From: JBBEAM01 sp040882845
Lineage (GTDB): Bacteria > Pseudomonadota > Alphaproteobacteria > Kiloniellales > DSM-21159
NCBI GenBank assembly: GCA_040882845.1
Contig: JBBEAM010000007.1
Location: 930,001 to 994,000, forward strand
DNA: 64,000 nucleotides
Direction of reading: 5' to 3'
The notes under the pieces are model-generated. The model did no database searches. It was not told the DNA's origin and saw only the letters and a list, made by a program, of their open reading frames with translations. The position numbers and the translations under genes were made by a program. Each line of letters opens with the position of its first letter. Position 1 is the first letter of the stretch. Below, piece after piece: positions 46,798 to 56,222 of the stretch.

Positions 46798-48201
46798 ATG
46801 GCCGAGGATACCAACTTCGACGTCATCATCGTCGGCGGCGGCCCGGGCGGCTACGTCGCGGCGATCCGCGCGGCCCAGCTCGGCATGAAGACCGCCGTGG
46901 TCGAAAAGCAGCATCTTGGGGGCATCTGTCTCAACTGGGGCTGCATCCCGACCAAGGCGCTGCTGCGCTCCGCCGAGGTCTATCACCTGATGAGCCACGC
47001 CAAGGACTATGGGCTATCCTGTGAGAAGCCCGGCTTCGACATCGCCGAGGTGGTCAAGCGCTCGCGCAAGGTTGCCGGACGCCTCAACGGCGGCGTGACC
47101 CACCTGATGAAGAAGAACAAGATCGCGGTGGTCGACGGCGAAGGCAAGCTGAACGGTCCCGGCAAGATTACCGTTAGCAAGGACGGCAAGAAAGTCGGCG
47201 ACTACAGCGCCAAGCACATCGTCCTGGCGACCGGCGCGCGGCCGCGGGTGCTCAAGGGCATCGAGCCGGACAAGAAGCTGATCTGGACCTACTTCGAGGC
47301 CATGGTTCCCGAGACCATGCCGAAGTCGGTGCTGGTGATGGGCTCCGGCGCCATCGGCATCGAGTTCGCCTCCTTCTACAAGACCATGGGCGCCGAGGTG
47401 ACCGTGGTCGAGGTGGTTCCGCAGATCCTGCCGGCAGAAGACGCCGAGATCGCCGCCTTCGCGCGCAAGCAATTCGAGAAGCAGGGGATCAAGATCCTCA
47501 CCTCGACCAAGGTCACCGGCGTCAAGAAGGGCAAGAACGAGGTCACCGCGACTCTGGAGAGCGAGAAGGGCGAGACGCAGGAAATCACCGTCGAGCGTCT
47601 GATTTCCGCCGTCGGGGTGCAGGGCAATATCGAGGATATCGGCCTCGACACCACCAAGGTGAAAACCGAGCGCGGCTGCATCGTCGCCGACGGCTTCGGC
47701 CGCACCGCGGAGAAGGGGATCTACGCCATCGGCGATGTCGCCGGCCCGCCGATGCTGGCCCACAAGGCCGAGCACGAGGGCGTGATCTGCGTCGAGAAGA
47801 TCGCCGGCAAGGATGCCCACCCCATGAAGAAAGAGCTGATCCCCGGCTGCACCTACTGCAGTCCGCAGATCGCCACGGTCGGGATGACCGAGGCCGAGGC
47901 CAAGGAGGCCGGACATAAGATCAAGGTCGGCCGCTTCCCCTTCGTCGGCAACGGCAAGGCCATCGCGCTCGGCGAGGATCAGGGACTGGTCAAGACCATC
48001 TTCGACGAGAACACCGGCCAGCTGCTGGGCGCCCATATGGTCGGCGCCGAGGTCACCGAGCTGATCCAGGGCTACGTCGTGGCGATGAACCTGGAGACCA
48101 CCGAGGAGGAGCTGTTCCACACGGTCTTCCCGCATCCCACGCTCTCAGAGACGATGCACGAGAGCGTGCTGGACGCCTACGGCCGCATGATCCATATGTA
48201 A
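46798..48201 (+). CDS. lpdA: Dihydrolipoyl dehydrogenase (E3)
   Basis: Flavoprotein that reoxidises dihydrolipoyl arms and reduces NAD. The 467-residue protein has the FAD-binding IIVGGGPGGYVAAIRAAQLG, the redox-active disulfide LGGICLNWGCIPTKALLR, the NAD-binding GSGAIGIEFASFYK, FAD-binding GIYAIGDVAGPPMLAHKAEH, and the C-terminal catalytic His in HTVFPHPTLSE. The disulfide active site is complete. As the fourth gene of the pdh operon it is probably the E3 of this complex, although other Lpd copies may exist for 2-oxoglutarate dehydrogenase. Confidence 0.97.
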   Translation: MAEDTNFDVIIVGGGPGGYVAAIRAAQLGMKTAVVEKQHLGGICLNWGCIPTKALLRSAEVYHLMSHAKDYGLSCEKPGFDIAEVVKRSRKVAGRLNGGVTHLMKKNKIAVVDGEGKLNGPGKITVSKDGKKVGDYSAKHIVLATGARPRVLKGIEPDKKLIWTYFEAMVPETMPKSVLVMGSGAIGIEFASFYKTMGAEVTVVEVVPQILPAEDAEIAAFARKQFEKQGIKILTSTKVTGVKKGKNEVTATLESEKGETQEITVERLISAVGVQGNIEDIGLDTTKVKTERGCIVADGFGRTAEKGIYAIGDVAGPPMLAHKAEHEGVICVEKIAGKDAHPMKKELIPGCTYCSPQIATVGMTEAEAKEAGHKIKVGRFPFVGNGKAIALGEDQGLVKTIFDENTGQLLGAHMVGAEVTELIQGYVVAMNLETTEEELFHTVFPHPTLSETMHESVLDAYGRMIHM

Positions 48202-48204
48202 GTC

Positions 48205-49158
48205 ATGGCCGATATCGAGACAGAAAAGCGCGTCCGTCACCCGGAGAAGGCGCACAAGCCCGACAATCCGATCCGCCGCAAGCCGGAGTGGATCCGGGTC
48301 AAGGCGCCGACCTCGCAGGGCTACAAGGAAACCCGCGACATCATCCGCGAGAACAAGCTGGTGACGGTCTGCGAGGAAGCCGCCTGCCCGAACATCGGCG
48401 AGTGCTGGTCGAAGAAGCACGCCACCATGATGATTCTGGGCGAAACCTGCACCCGCGCCTGTACCTTCTGCAACGTCGCCACCGGCAAGCCGGGGCCGCT
48501 CAACCCCTTCGAGCCCTTCAATGTCGGCCAGGCCGCAAGCAAGCTCGGCCTGAAGCACATCGTGGTCACCTCGGTCGACCGCGACGACCTGGACGACGGC
48601 GGCGCGGCGCATTTCGCCGAAACCATCCGGGCGATCCGCAAGGCCGCACCGGACACCACCATCGAGGTGCTGACCCCGGATTTCCTGCGCAAAGACGGTG
48701 CGTTGGAGTTGGTTGTCGAGGCCCGGCCCGACGTCTTCAACCACAACCTTGAGACCGTGCCCGGCCTCTATCGTGAAGTCCGGCCCGGCGCACGTTACTT
48801 TCATTCCCTGCGCCTGCTCGACCAGGTCAAGCGCCTCGACCCGACGATCTTCACCAAGTCGGGAATCATGGTCGGCCTGGGAGAGAAGAAGGAAGAGGTT
48901 TACCAGGTGATGGACGACCTGCGCTCCGCCGACGTCGACTTCATGACCATCGGCCAATACCTGCAGCCGACGCCGAAGCACCACGCCATCGACCGCTTCA
49001 TCACGCCGGAGGAGTTCAAGGCTTACGAAAACAAGGCCTACAACAAGGGCTTCCTGATGGTCTCGGCCTCGCCGCTGACCCGCTCCTCCTATCACGCAGA
49101 TTCCGACTTCGCGCAGCTGCGCTCGAACCGCGAGGCGAAGCTTGCCGCCGCGGGCTGA
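48205..49158 (+). CDS. lipA: Lipoyl synthase
   Basis: Radical SAM enzyme that inserts two sulfurs into octanoyl groups on lipoyl domains, maturing the arms of PdhB and PdhC. The 317-residue protein shows the auxiliary-cluster cysteines in CEEAACPNIGECW and the radical SAM triad in CTRACTFCNV, plus the C-terminal RSSYHADSDF with the cluster-binding serine. It begins 3 bases after lpdA, so complex and cofactor are made together. LipB is not in the window. Confidence 0.97.
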   Translation: MADIETEKRVRHPEKAHKPDNPIRRKPEWIRVKAPTSQGYKETRDIIRENKLVTVCEEAACPNIGECWSKKHATMMILGETCTRACTFCNVATGKPGPLNPFEPFNVGQAASKLGLKHIVVTSVDRDDLDDGGAAHFAETIRAIRKAAPDTTIEVLTPDFLRKDGALELVVEARPDVFNHNLETVPGLYREVRPGARYFHSLRLLDQVKRLDPTIFTKSGIMVGLGEKKEEVYQVMDDLRSADVDFMTIGQYLQPTPKHHAIDRFITPEEFKAYENKAYNKGFLMVSASPLTRSSYHADSDFAQLRSNREAKLAAAG

Positions 49159-49200
49159 GCCGGCCGCCGGAATGCTTCTCCGCTTTCCGGAGTAGGGCGG

Positions 49201-49632
49201 ATGCCGACCCATGCCGAGGAACGCATCGTCCCGTTCCAGCCGCAGCAGATGTACGATCTGGTCGCCGATGTCGACAGCTATCCGGATTTCCTGCCTTGGT
49301 GCGTCGGCGCCCGGGTGCGCGAGCGCGGCGAACGCCTGATCGTCGCCGATCTGATGATCGGCTACAAAATGATCCGGGAGCGCTTCACCAGCCGGGTAAC
49401 CCTGCAGCCGGAGGACCGGCGGATCGACGTGCGCTACATCGAAGGGCCCTTCAAGTACCTGGAGAATCACTGGATCTTCAAGCAACACCCCGAAGGCTGC
49501 CTGATCGACTTCTACGTCGACTTCGAGTTCAAGTCGCGCTTCCTGCAGCGGGTGGTCCAGCCTTTCTTCAACGAAGCGGTCAAACGCATGGTGCGCGCCT
49601 TCGAAACCCGCGCAGGGCAGCTTTATGGATAG
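49201..49632 (+). CDS. COQ10/RatA-like START-domain protein
   Basis: A 143-residue SRPBCC-fold protein. It begins MPTHAEERIVPFQPQQMYDL and has YPDFLPWCVGARV and EGPFKYLENHWIF, the signature of the family that includes mitochondrial Coq10 (a coenzyme Q-binding protein) and E. coli RatA. In alphaproteobacteria a ubiquinone-chaperone role is more likely than the toxin name sometimes given. It follows lipA by 42 bases; that spacer holds a possible hairpin (CCGGAATG...CTTTCCGG, about 49168-49190). The stop abuts that of the convergent protease gene. Confidence 0.86.
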   Translation: MPTHAEERIVPFQPQQMYDLVADVDSYPDFLPWCVGARVRERGERLIVADLMIGYKMIRERFTSRVTLQPEDRRIDVRYIEGPFKYLENHWIFKQHPEGCLIDFYVDFEFKSRFLQRVVQPFFNEAVKRMVRAFETRAGQLYG

Positions 49633-50370
49633 CTAGGGTTCGATCCCTGCGGCCAGTCCGGCATAGAGTCCGATCAGCATCATGGCGTTGAAAACGCCGT
49701 GCATCGCCACACAGGGCCAGATCGAGCCGCTTTTCTCGTAGAGCCAGGCGAGCAGGCAACCGACCACGAAGAGCGGCGGGATCAACGCGGGAATGCCGTG
49801 CAGGCAGGAGAAGATCAGCGCCGAAAAGAACAGCGCGATCCACATCCCGTAGCGCTCGCTAATCCAGCGGTAGACGAGGCCGCGAAACAGCAGCTCTTCG
49901 ACCAGCGGCGCCAGGCCGGCGACCAGAATGAGCATGACGATGGCGGAGAAGATCGAGCTGCCGCCAGGCGCCAGCATCCCGACCTGCGGATTGTCGATCG
50001 GGCCGCCGAGCAGGCTCTCCATGGCGACGGAGACCAGGGCGACCAGAAGCATCGCCAGGATGGCAAGCAGGACGGCGCGAAAGTACCAGACCGCGCTGCT
50101 CGGCCGCAGCCCCACCTGCCGCCAGGTAACGCCCCAGAGCTGGATCGCCAGTCCGTAGAAGACACCGAACATGATCGCGGTCTGGGTCAGCATTGCCGCG
50201 GCGAGCGCAACCACCGGCGCCCCTTCGCTTCCGCCGAGAGTCTGCAGCACGACCTTGAAGACGAGCGGCACGCCGAGCAGCGACAGGCCGATAACCGCGA
50301 CCAGGAGCAGACAAAGTTTCCAGAAGCCGAACGGCATACGCCGGCCAGGCTGAACCTGGGGAACGCTCAC
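49633..50370 (-). CDS. CPBP family intramembrane metalloprotease
   Basis: Membrane protein of about 245 residues related to CAAX-prenyl endopeptidases and Abi proteins. Motif 1 is PLVEELLFRGLVYRW (two Glu and Arg), followed by SALIFSCLHG and VAMHGVFNAMM with the metal-binding His residues; about six to seven hydrophobic segments are visible. The substrate is unknown. The start is GTG at 50370, which overlaps the pncC stop (GTGA); an ATG 13 codons later (MPFGFWK) is the alternative. It ends the ispDF-pgpA-pncC operon. Confidence 0.85.
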   Translation of the reverse strand: MSVPQVQPGRRMPFGFWKLCLLLVAVIGLSLLGVPLVFKVVLQTLGGSEGAPVVALAAAMLTQTAIMFGVFYGLAIQLWGVTWRQVGLRPSSAVWYFRAVLLAILAMLLVALVSVAMESLLGGPIDNPQVGMLAPGGSSIFSAIVMLILVAGLAPLVEELLFRGLVYRWISERYGMWIALFFSALIFSCLHGIPALIPPLFVVGCLLAWLYEKSGSIWPCVAMHGVFNAMMLIGLYAGLAAGIEP

Positions 50371-50855
50371 GCCGTGAGTTCCTCGGCCAGCAGGGAGAGA
50401 CCGGTTTCCACCGCGGCCCGGCGCACCGCGCCGCGGTCGCCGGTGAAGACATGCCGCGCCGTCCGGCAGCCGCCGCGCCGGGCCAGGCCGAACCAGACCA
50501 GTCCAACGGGTTTCGCGGGCGAGCCGCCGCCTGGGCCGGCGATGCCGGTAACCGAGAGCGCAACATCGGCGCGGGACTGCGCCAGGGCGCCCAGTGCCAT
50601 GGCCGCGGCGGTTTCCGCCGAGACGGCGCCATGAGCGCGCAGCGTCTCTTCCGCTACCCCGAGGCACTCCATCTTGGCCTCGTTGCTGTAAGTGACGAAG
50701 CCGCGCTCGACCACGTCGGAGGAGCCCGCGATCTCGGTCAACAGGGCGGCAATCAGCCCGCCGGTGCAGCTTTCGGCGGTGACGATCCTCAAACCCGCGT
50801 CGCGGTAGGCTTCCAGCAACTTCTCGGAAAATGCGATGAACTCTTTGGAAAACAT
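50367..50855 (-). CDS. pncC: Nicotinamide-nucleotide amidohydrolase (CinA C-terminal domain protein)
   Basis: Deamidates nicotinamide mononucleotide to nicotinic acid mononucleotide, recycling NAD breakdown products. The 162-residue protein is only the CinA C-terminal domain, with TAESCTGGLIAALLTEI (catalytic Ser/Cys region), ERGFVTYSNEAK, and SVTGIAGPGGGSPAKPVG. The N-terminal MoaB-like part of full-length CinA is absent, as in E. coli YgaD/PncC. The ATG at 50855 shares its A with the pgpA stop (TGATG). Confidence 0.92.
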   Translation of the reverse strand: MFSKEFIAFSEKLLEAYRDAGLRIVTAESCTGGLIAALLTEIAGSSDVVERGFVTYSNEAKMECLGVAEETLRAHGAVSAETAAAMALGALAQSRADVALSVTGIAGPGGGSPAKPVGLVWFGLARRGGCRTARHVFTGDRGAVRRAAVETGLSLLAEELTA

Positions 50856-51322
50856 CAAAAAACCATAACCTCCGCTACCACCCAGACAACCGCTGCGGCA
50901 TAGACCCCGGCCAGCACATCGTCGGCCATGATCCCTAAGCCGCCCTTAAGCTCGCGGTCGAGCAGACCGATCGGCCAGGGCTTCACGATATCGAACAGCC
51001 GGAAGGCCAGAAACGCCAGGACGACCAGCCAGGGGTCGAGCAGCGCCGGTGTCAACGCGATCCACTGCCCGGCAACCTCGTCGATCACCACTGCGCCAGG
51101 GTCGTCCAGGCTACGATCCTGGGCATAACGCCCGCCCGCCCAGATGCCGAGAAGAAAGACGGCGAGCGCGCCGGCAAGCAACAGCCAAGGCCCGCCGGCC
51201 CAGGTCAACAGCAAACCGCAGGGCAGGGCGGCCAGCGAACCCCAGGTGCCGGGCGCCCTGGGAAGCAGTCCGGCGCCAAACCAGGTCGCGAGCAGCGCGG
51301 CGGTCTTGGACGCGGCGCTCAC
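50855..51322 (-). CDS. pgpA: Phosphatidylglycerophosphatase A
   Basis: Removes phosphate from phosphatidylglycerophosphate, the last step to phosphatidylglycerol, downstream of CdsA. The 155-residue membrane protein shows GAGLLPRAPGTWGSLAALP, VIDEVAGQWIAL with catalytic acidic residues, AFLAFRLFDIVKPWPI and GLGIMADDVLAGVYA, the full set of PgpA motifs. The start is GTG at 51322, overlapping the ispDF stop by 4 bases; the open frame upstream is only a shadow of ispDF. Confidence 0.94.
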   Translation of the reverse strand: MSAASKTAALLATWFGAGLLPRAPGTWGSLAALPCGLLLTWAGGPWLLLAGALAVFLLGIWAGGRYAQDRSLDDPGAVVIDEVAGQWIALTPALLDPWLVVLAFLAFRLFDIVKPWPIGLLDRELKGGLGIMADDVLAGVYAAAVVWVVAEVMVF

Positions 51323-52488
51323 GGCAGCGATTTCGGCAGGCAGAGCGTTGCCAGCGCCTGAGCGGCGATACCTTCGCGGCGGCCGGTGAAGCCCAGGCCT
51401 TCGGTAGTCGTCGCCTTGACCGACACGCGCTCTTGCGCAAGTCCCAGGATTTCGGCGACCCGCCGGCGCATGGCGTCCCGATGCGGGCCGATTTTCGGCG
51501 CTTCGCAGACGAGCGTCAGGTCGAGATGCAGGATCTCTGCACCGCGCGCCGCCGCCAGCGCCGCGGCATGCTCCAGGAAGACCCGCGAGGCCACGCCGCG
51601 CCACTGGGGATTGGAGGGAGGAAAGTAGCTGCCGATATCGCCCGCGCCGAGCGCGCCGAGGATGGCGTCGGTCAAAGCGTGGAGGGCGACGTCGGCGTCG
51701 GAATGCCCAAGCAGGCATCTGTCGTGCGGAATATCTATTCCACAGAGAGTTACGGAATTCCCTTCACCAAACCGATGAACGTCAAACCCCTGGCCGCAGC
51801 GCGTTTCCCGGCGCGCCGCGAGACGCAGTTCCGCCGCCTGCAGATCCTCGGCGGTGGTGATCTTCTCGTTGGCAGTATCTCCAGCCACCAGCATGACCTC
51901 GAGTCCGGCGGCTTCGGCGACCGCGGCATCGTCGGTCAGGGCCTGGCCCGCCGCCGCGCGGTGCGCCGCCAGGATTTCGGCGAAGCGGAAGCCCTGCGGC
52001 GTCTGCGCGCGGATCAGGCCGCTGCGGTCCTGGGTTCCGGCGATCCGCTGACCGTCGCTGCGCTTCAGGGTATCGCTCACCGCCAAGCCGGGCAGCACCG
52101 CGGCATGGTCCTCGAGAGCGGTAAGAACCCGCGAGATCAAGCCCTGGGAGGCGAAGGGCCGCGCGGCGTCGTGGATCAGCACGCGCTGCGGCCCCAGCGC
52201 CTCCAGGCTCTCCAGGCCCAGGCGCGCGGAATCCTGCCGCTCGACGCCGCCGCCCACCGGCTCCAGCAGCGCCATGCCGCGCGTCGCCGCGTCGTAGTCC
52301 GGCCGGTCGCCGGGATGGATCACCACCCGCACCGCCTGAACATCCGGATGGCGCAGGAAGGCCGTGACGCTGTGCCGCAGCACCGTGCTGCCGCCAAGCG
52401 GCAGATACTGCTTGGCGGTTTCCGTGCCCAGGCGGCGACCACGTCCGGCGGCGACGATCAAGGCGACGGTGGAGGGGTGCTCAGCCAT
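51319..52488 (-). CDS. ispDF: Bifunctional IspD/IspF (MEP cytidylyltransferase / MECDP synthase)
   Basis: Catalyses two steps of the MEP isoprenoid pathway. The 389-residue fusion has IspD at about residues 1-228 (VALIVAAGRGRRLG, HDAARPFAS, TPQGFR) and IspF at about 232-389 (GQGFDVHRFGEGN with metal ligands, LLGHSDADVALHALTDAILGA, and the C-terminal KATTTEGLGFTGRREGIAA). Such fusion is well known in alphaproteobacteria and may pair with IspE in a complex. Dxr is also in this window. The ATG at 52488 lies 125 bases from divergent dusB; the gap holds presumed promoters. Confidence 0.97.
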   Translation of the reverse strand: MAEHPSTVALIVAAGRGRRLGTETAKQYLPLGGSTVLRHSVTAFLRHPDVQAVRVVIHPGDRPDYDAATRGMALLEPVGGGVERQDSARLGLESLEALGPQRVLIHDAARPFASQGLISRVLTALEDHAAVLPGLAVSDTLKRSDGQRIAGTQDRSGLIRAQTPQGFRFAEILAAHRAAAGQALTDDAAVAEAAGLEVMLVAGDTANEKITTAEDLQAAELRLAARRETRCGQGFDVHRFGEGNSVTLCGIDIPHDRCLLGHSDADVALHALTDAILGALGAGDIGSYFPPSNPQWRGVASRVFLEHAAALAAARGAEILHLDLTLVCEAPKIGPHRDAMRRRVAEILGLAQERVSVKATTTEGLGFTGRREGIAAQALATLCLPKSLP

Positions 52489-52612
52489 TGCGGGAAGCTA
52501 GACCCCGAAACCGCTGAGGCCAAGCCGCTTTGTCGCGCTTCGCGCTTTCCTATTGCGCCTCGCGGCGCTAGAACGGGCTAGTTTTTAGGCAAGGCAAGAA
52601 AGTGCCCAGATT

Positions 52613-53611
52613 GTGAGCATTTCCATCGGCCCCCTGCAGCTGCGCGACCCGGTCGTCCTGGCGCCGATGTCCGGTGTCACCGACCTGCCGTTCCGCCGTC
52701 TGGTCAAGCGCCTCGGCGCGGGACTGGTGGTTTCGGAGATGATCGCCAGCCAGGCGATGGTGCGCCAGACCCGCGACTCCCTGAAGATGTCGACCAACTG
52801 CGCCGAGGAGTTTCCCATGGCGGTGCAGCTCGCCGGCTGCGAGCCCGAAGTCATGGCCGAGGCGGCGAAGCTCAATGCCGACCGGGGTGCTGCGATCATC
52901 GACATCAACTTCGGCTGCCCGGTGAAAAAGATCGTCACCAAGCACGCCGGCTCCGCCCTGATGCGTGAGGAGGGGCTGGCCGGGCGCATCATGGAAGCGG
53001 TGGTCGAGGCGGTCGACCTGCCGGTCACCATGAAGATGCGCCTGGGTTGGGACCACGATAGCCTGAATGCCCCGCGCCTGGCGAAGATCGCCGAGGAGGC
53101 GGGAATCAAGCTGCTGACGGTGCATGGCCGAACCCGCTGCCAGTTCTACAAGGGAGAAGCCGATTGGAGCGCCGTGCGCGCCACCAAGCAGGCAACCCGC
53201 CTGCCGGTGATCGTCAACGGCGATATCCAAGGCCCAGCGGATATCGACAATGCCCTGGAGCGCAGCGGCGCCGACGGGGTGATGATCGGGCGCGGCGCCT
53301 GCGGCCGTCCCTGGATGCTGTCTCAAGCCGCGATCTATCTGCGCGAAGGGTTCTGGCCCGAGGAACCGTCACTGCGGCCGCGCCTGGCGCTGCTGCTCGA
53401 GCACTACGAAGCGCTGCTGGAACACTACGGCCGGGAACAGGGCCTGCGCATCGCTCGCAAGCACCTCGGCTGGTACAGCCGGGGTCTGGAGGGCAGCGCC
53501 ACGCTGCGCGAAACCCTGAACCGGGAAAGCGATCCGAGGCGAGTCGTCGCCCTGCTGCGCGCCGCCTTTGCGCGCGAAGAGGAAAGCGCGGAGCGGCAGG
53601 TGGCGGCATGA
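52613..53611 (+). CDS. dusB: tRNA dihydrouridine synthase (NifR3/DusB family)
   Basis: FMN enzyme that reduces uridines in tRNA D-loops. The 332-residue TIM barrel shows VLAPMSGVTDLPFRRL, the catalytic Cys in INFGCPVKKIVTKHAGSALM, KMRLGWD, VHGRTRCQFYKGEADW and VIVNGDIQ. The start is GTG at 52613, with only a loose AAGGCAAGAAAG upstream. It heads the ntrB-ntrC operon exactly as nifR3 does in Rhodobacter and rhizobia, and overlaps ntrB by 4 bases (ATGA). Confidence 0.95.
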   Translation: MSISIGPLQLRDPVVLAPMSGVTDLPFRRLVKRLGAGLVVSEMIASQAMVRQTRDSLKMSTNCAEEFPMAVQLAGCEPEVMAEAAKLNADRGAAIIDINFGCPVKKIVTKHAGSALMREEGLAGRIMEAVVEAVDLPVTMKMRLGWDHDSLNAPRLAKIAEEAGIKLLTVHGRTRCQFYKGEADWSAVRATKQATRLPVIVNGDIQGPADIDNALERSGADGVMIGRGACGRPWMLSQAAIYLREGFWPEEPSLRPRLALLLEHYEALLEHYGREQGLRIARKHLGWYSRGLEGSATLRETLNRESDPRRVVALLRAAFAREEESAERQVAA

Positions 53612-54728
53612 GGGAGGTCCTCGCCGTCAAGCGCGCGCGGACGATTCGCCGCAACGATCCCGGATCGCTGCTCAATTCCCTGAGCGAGCCGGTCCTGGCG
53701 ATCGACGAGAACAACGCCATCACCTATCTGAACTCGGCTGCCGAACAGTTCTTCGGCGCCAGCGCTTCGGTGCTGCTCGGCCATGCGCTGGGAGAAATCC
53801 TGCCCGCGGATTCGACGGTCTTCTCCCTGCTCGAGCACATCCGCGCCGGTGCCAGCAGCGTCACCGAATACAACGTCTCCCTCGAGACTCCTAAGATCGG
53901 CTCGCGGCTGGTGACGGTGGACGCCGCCGCCATCGCCGAAGAGCCGGGCAATATCGTGGTGACGCTCCGAGAGATGTCGATCGCCCGCAAGATGAACCAT
54001 CACCTGACCCACCGCGGCGCGGCGCGCTCGGTGATCGCCATGGGCGCCATGCTGGCCCACGAGGTCAAGAACCCCCTGGCCGGGATACGCGGCGCGGCAC
54101 AGCTGCTGGAAGCTACCCAGGACGAGGCCGGCGCCGAGCTGACGCGACTGATCTGCGAGGAGGCGGACCGCATCGTCGCCCTGGTCGACCGCATGGAAAT
54201 GTTCGCCGACGACAGGCCGATCTCGCGCGACGCGGTCAACATCCACGAAGTGCTGGAGCATGTGCGCAAGCTAGCCCAGACCGCCTTCGCACCCTCTGTC
54301 CGTTTCATCGAGTCCTACGATCCCTCGCTGCCGCCGGTTTACGGCAACCGCGACCTGCTGATCCAGGCGCTGCTCAACCTGGTCAAGAATGCCGGCGAAG
54401 CCATCGGCGGGCAGGAGGGCGAGATCGAGTTGCTGACCCGCTTCCAGCAGGGCGTCCGCATGGCGCTGCCGGCGAGCAACAGCCGGGTCGATCTGCCGCT
54501 GCTGGTGTCGATCCGCGACAACGGCCCCGGCATCCCCGAGGACCTCAAGCCGCATCTCTTCGATCCCTTCGTGACCTCCAAGCCCTCAGGCAAGGGGCTC
54601 GGCCTGGCTCTGGTCGCCAAGATCGTCGGCGATCACGGCGGGATTATCGAGTTCGACAGCGAACCGCGGCGCACGGTCTTTCGCCTGATGCTGCCGACCG
54701 CACCGAAAGATCTCCGGGAGCACTCCGA

Positions 54729-54732
<4 letters not shown>
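53608..54732 (+). CDS. ntrB: Nitrogen regulation sensor histidine kinase NtrB
   Basis: Cytoplasmic kinase/phosphatase that controls NtrC according to PII protein signals of nitrogen status. The 374-residue protein has a PAS domain (about residues 20-125; PVLAIDENNAITYLNSAAEQ), the H-box MLAHEVKNPLAGIRG with the phosphorylated His, and the HATPase domain with NLVKNAGEAIGG (N box), RDNGPGIPEDL and GKGLGLAL (G boxes). There is no membrane segment, as expected. The ATG overlaps dusB and the end overlaps ntrC. Confidence 0.97.
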
Positions 54733-56168
<1,436 letters not shown>

Positions 56169-56222
56169 CTGTGGCCGAATCGCAACACTGCGACAAATCG
56201 ATCAAACCGTGAGAGTCCCCTG

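Noticed and set aside
51319..52488. IspD-IspF fusion as something new
   Set aside because: Bifunctional IspDF is well described in alphaproteobacteria and some other groups.
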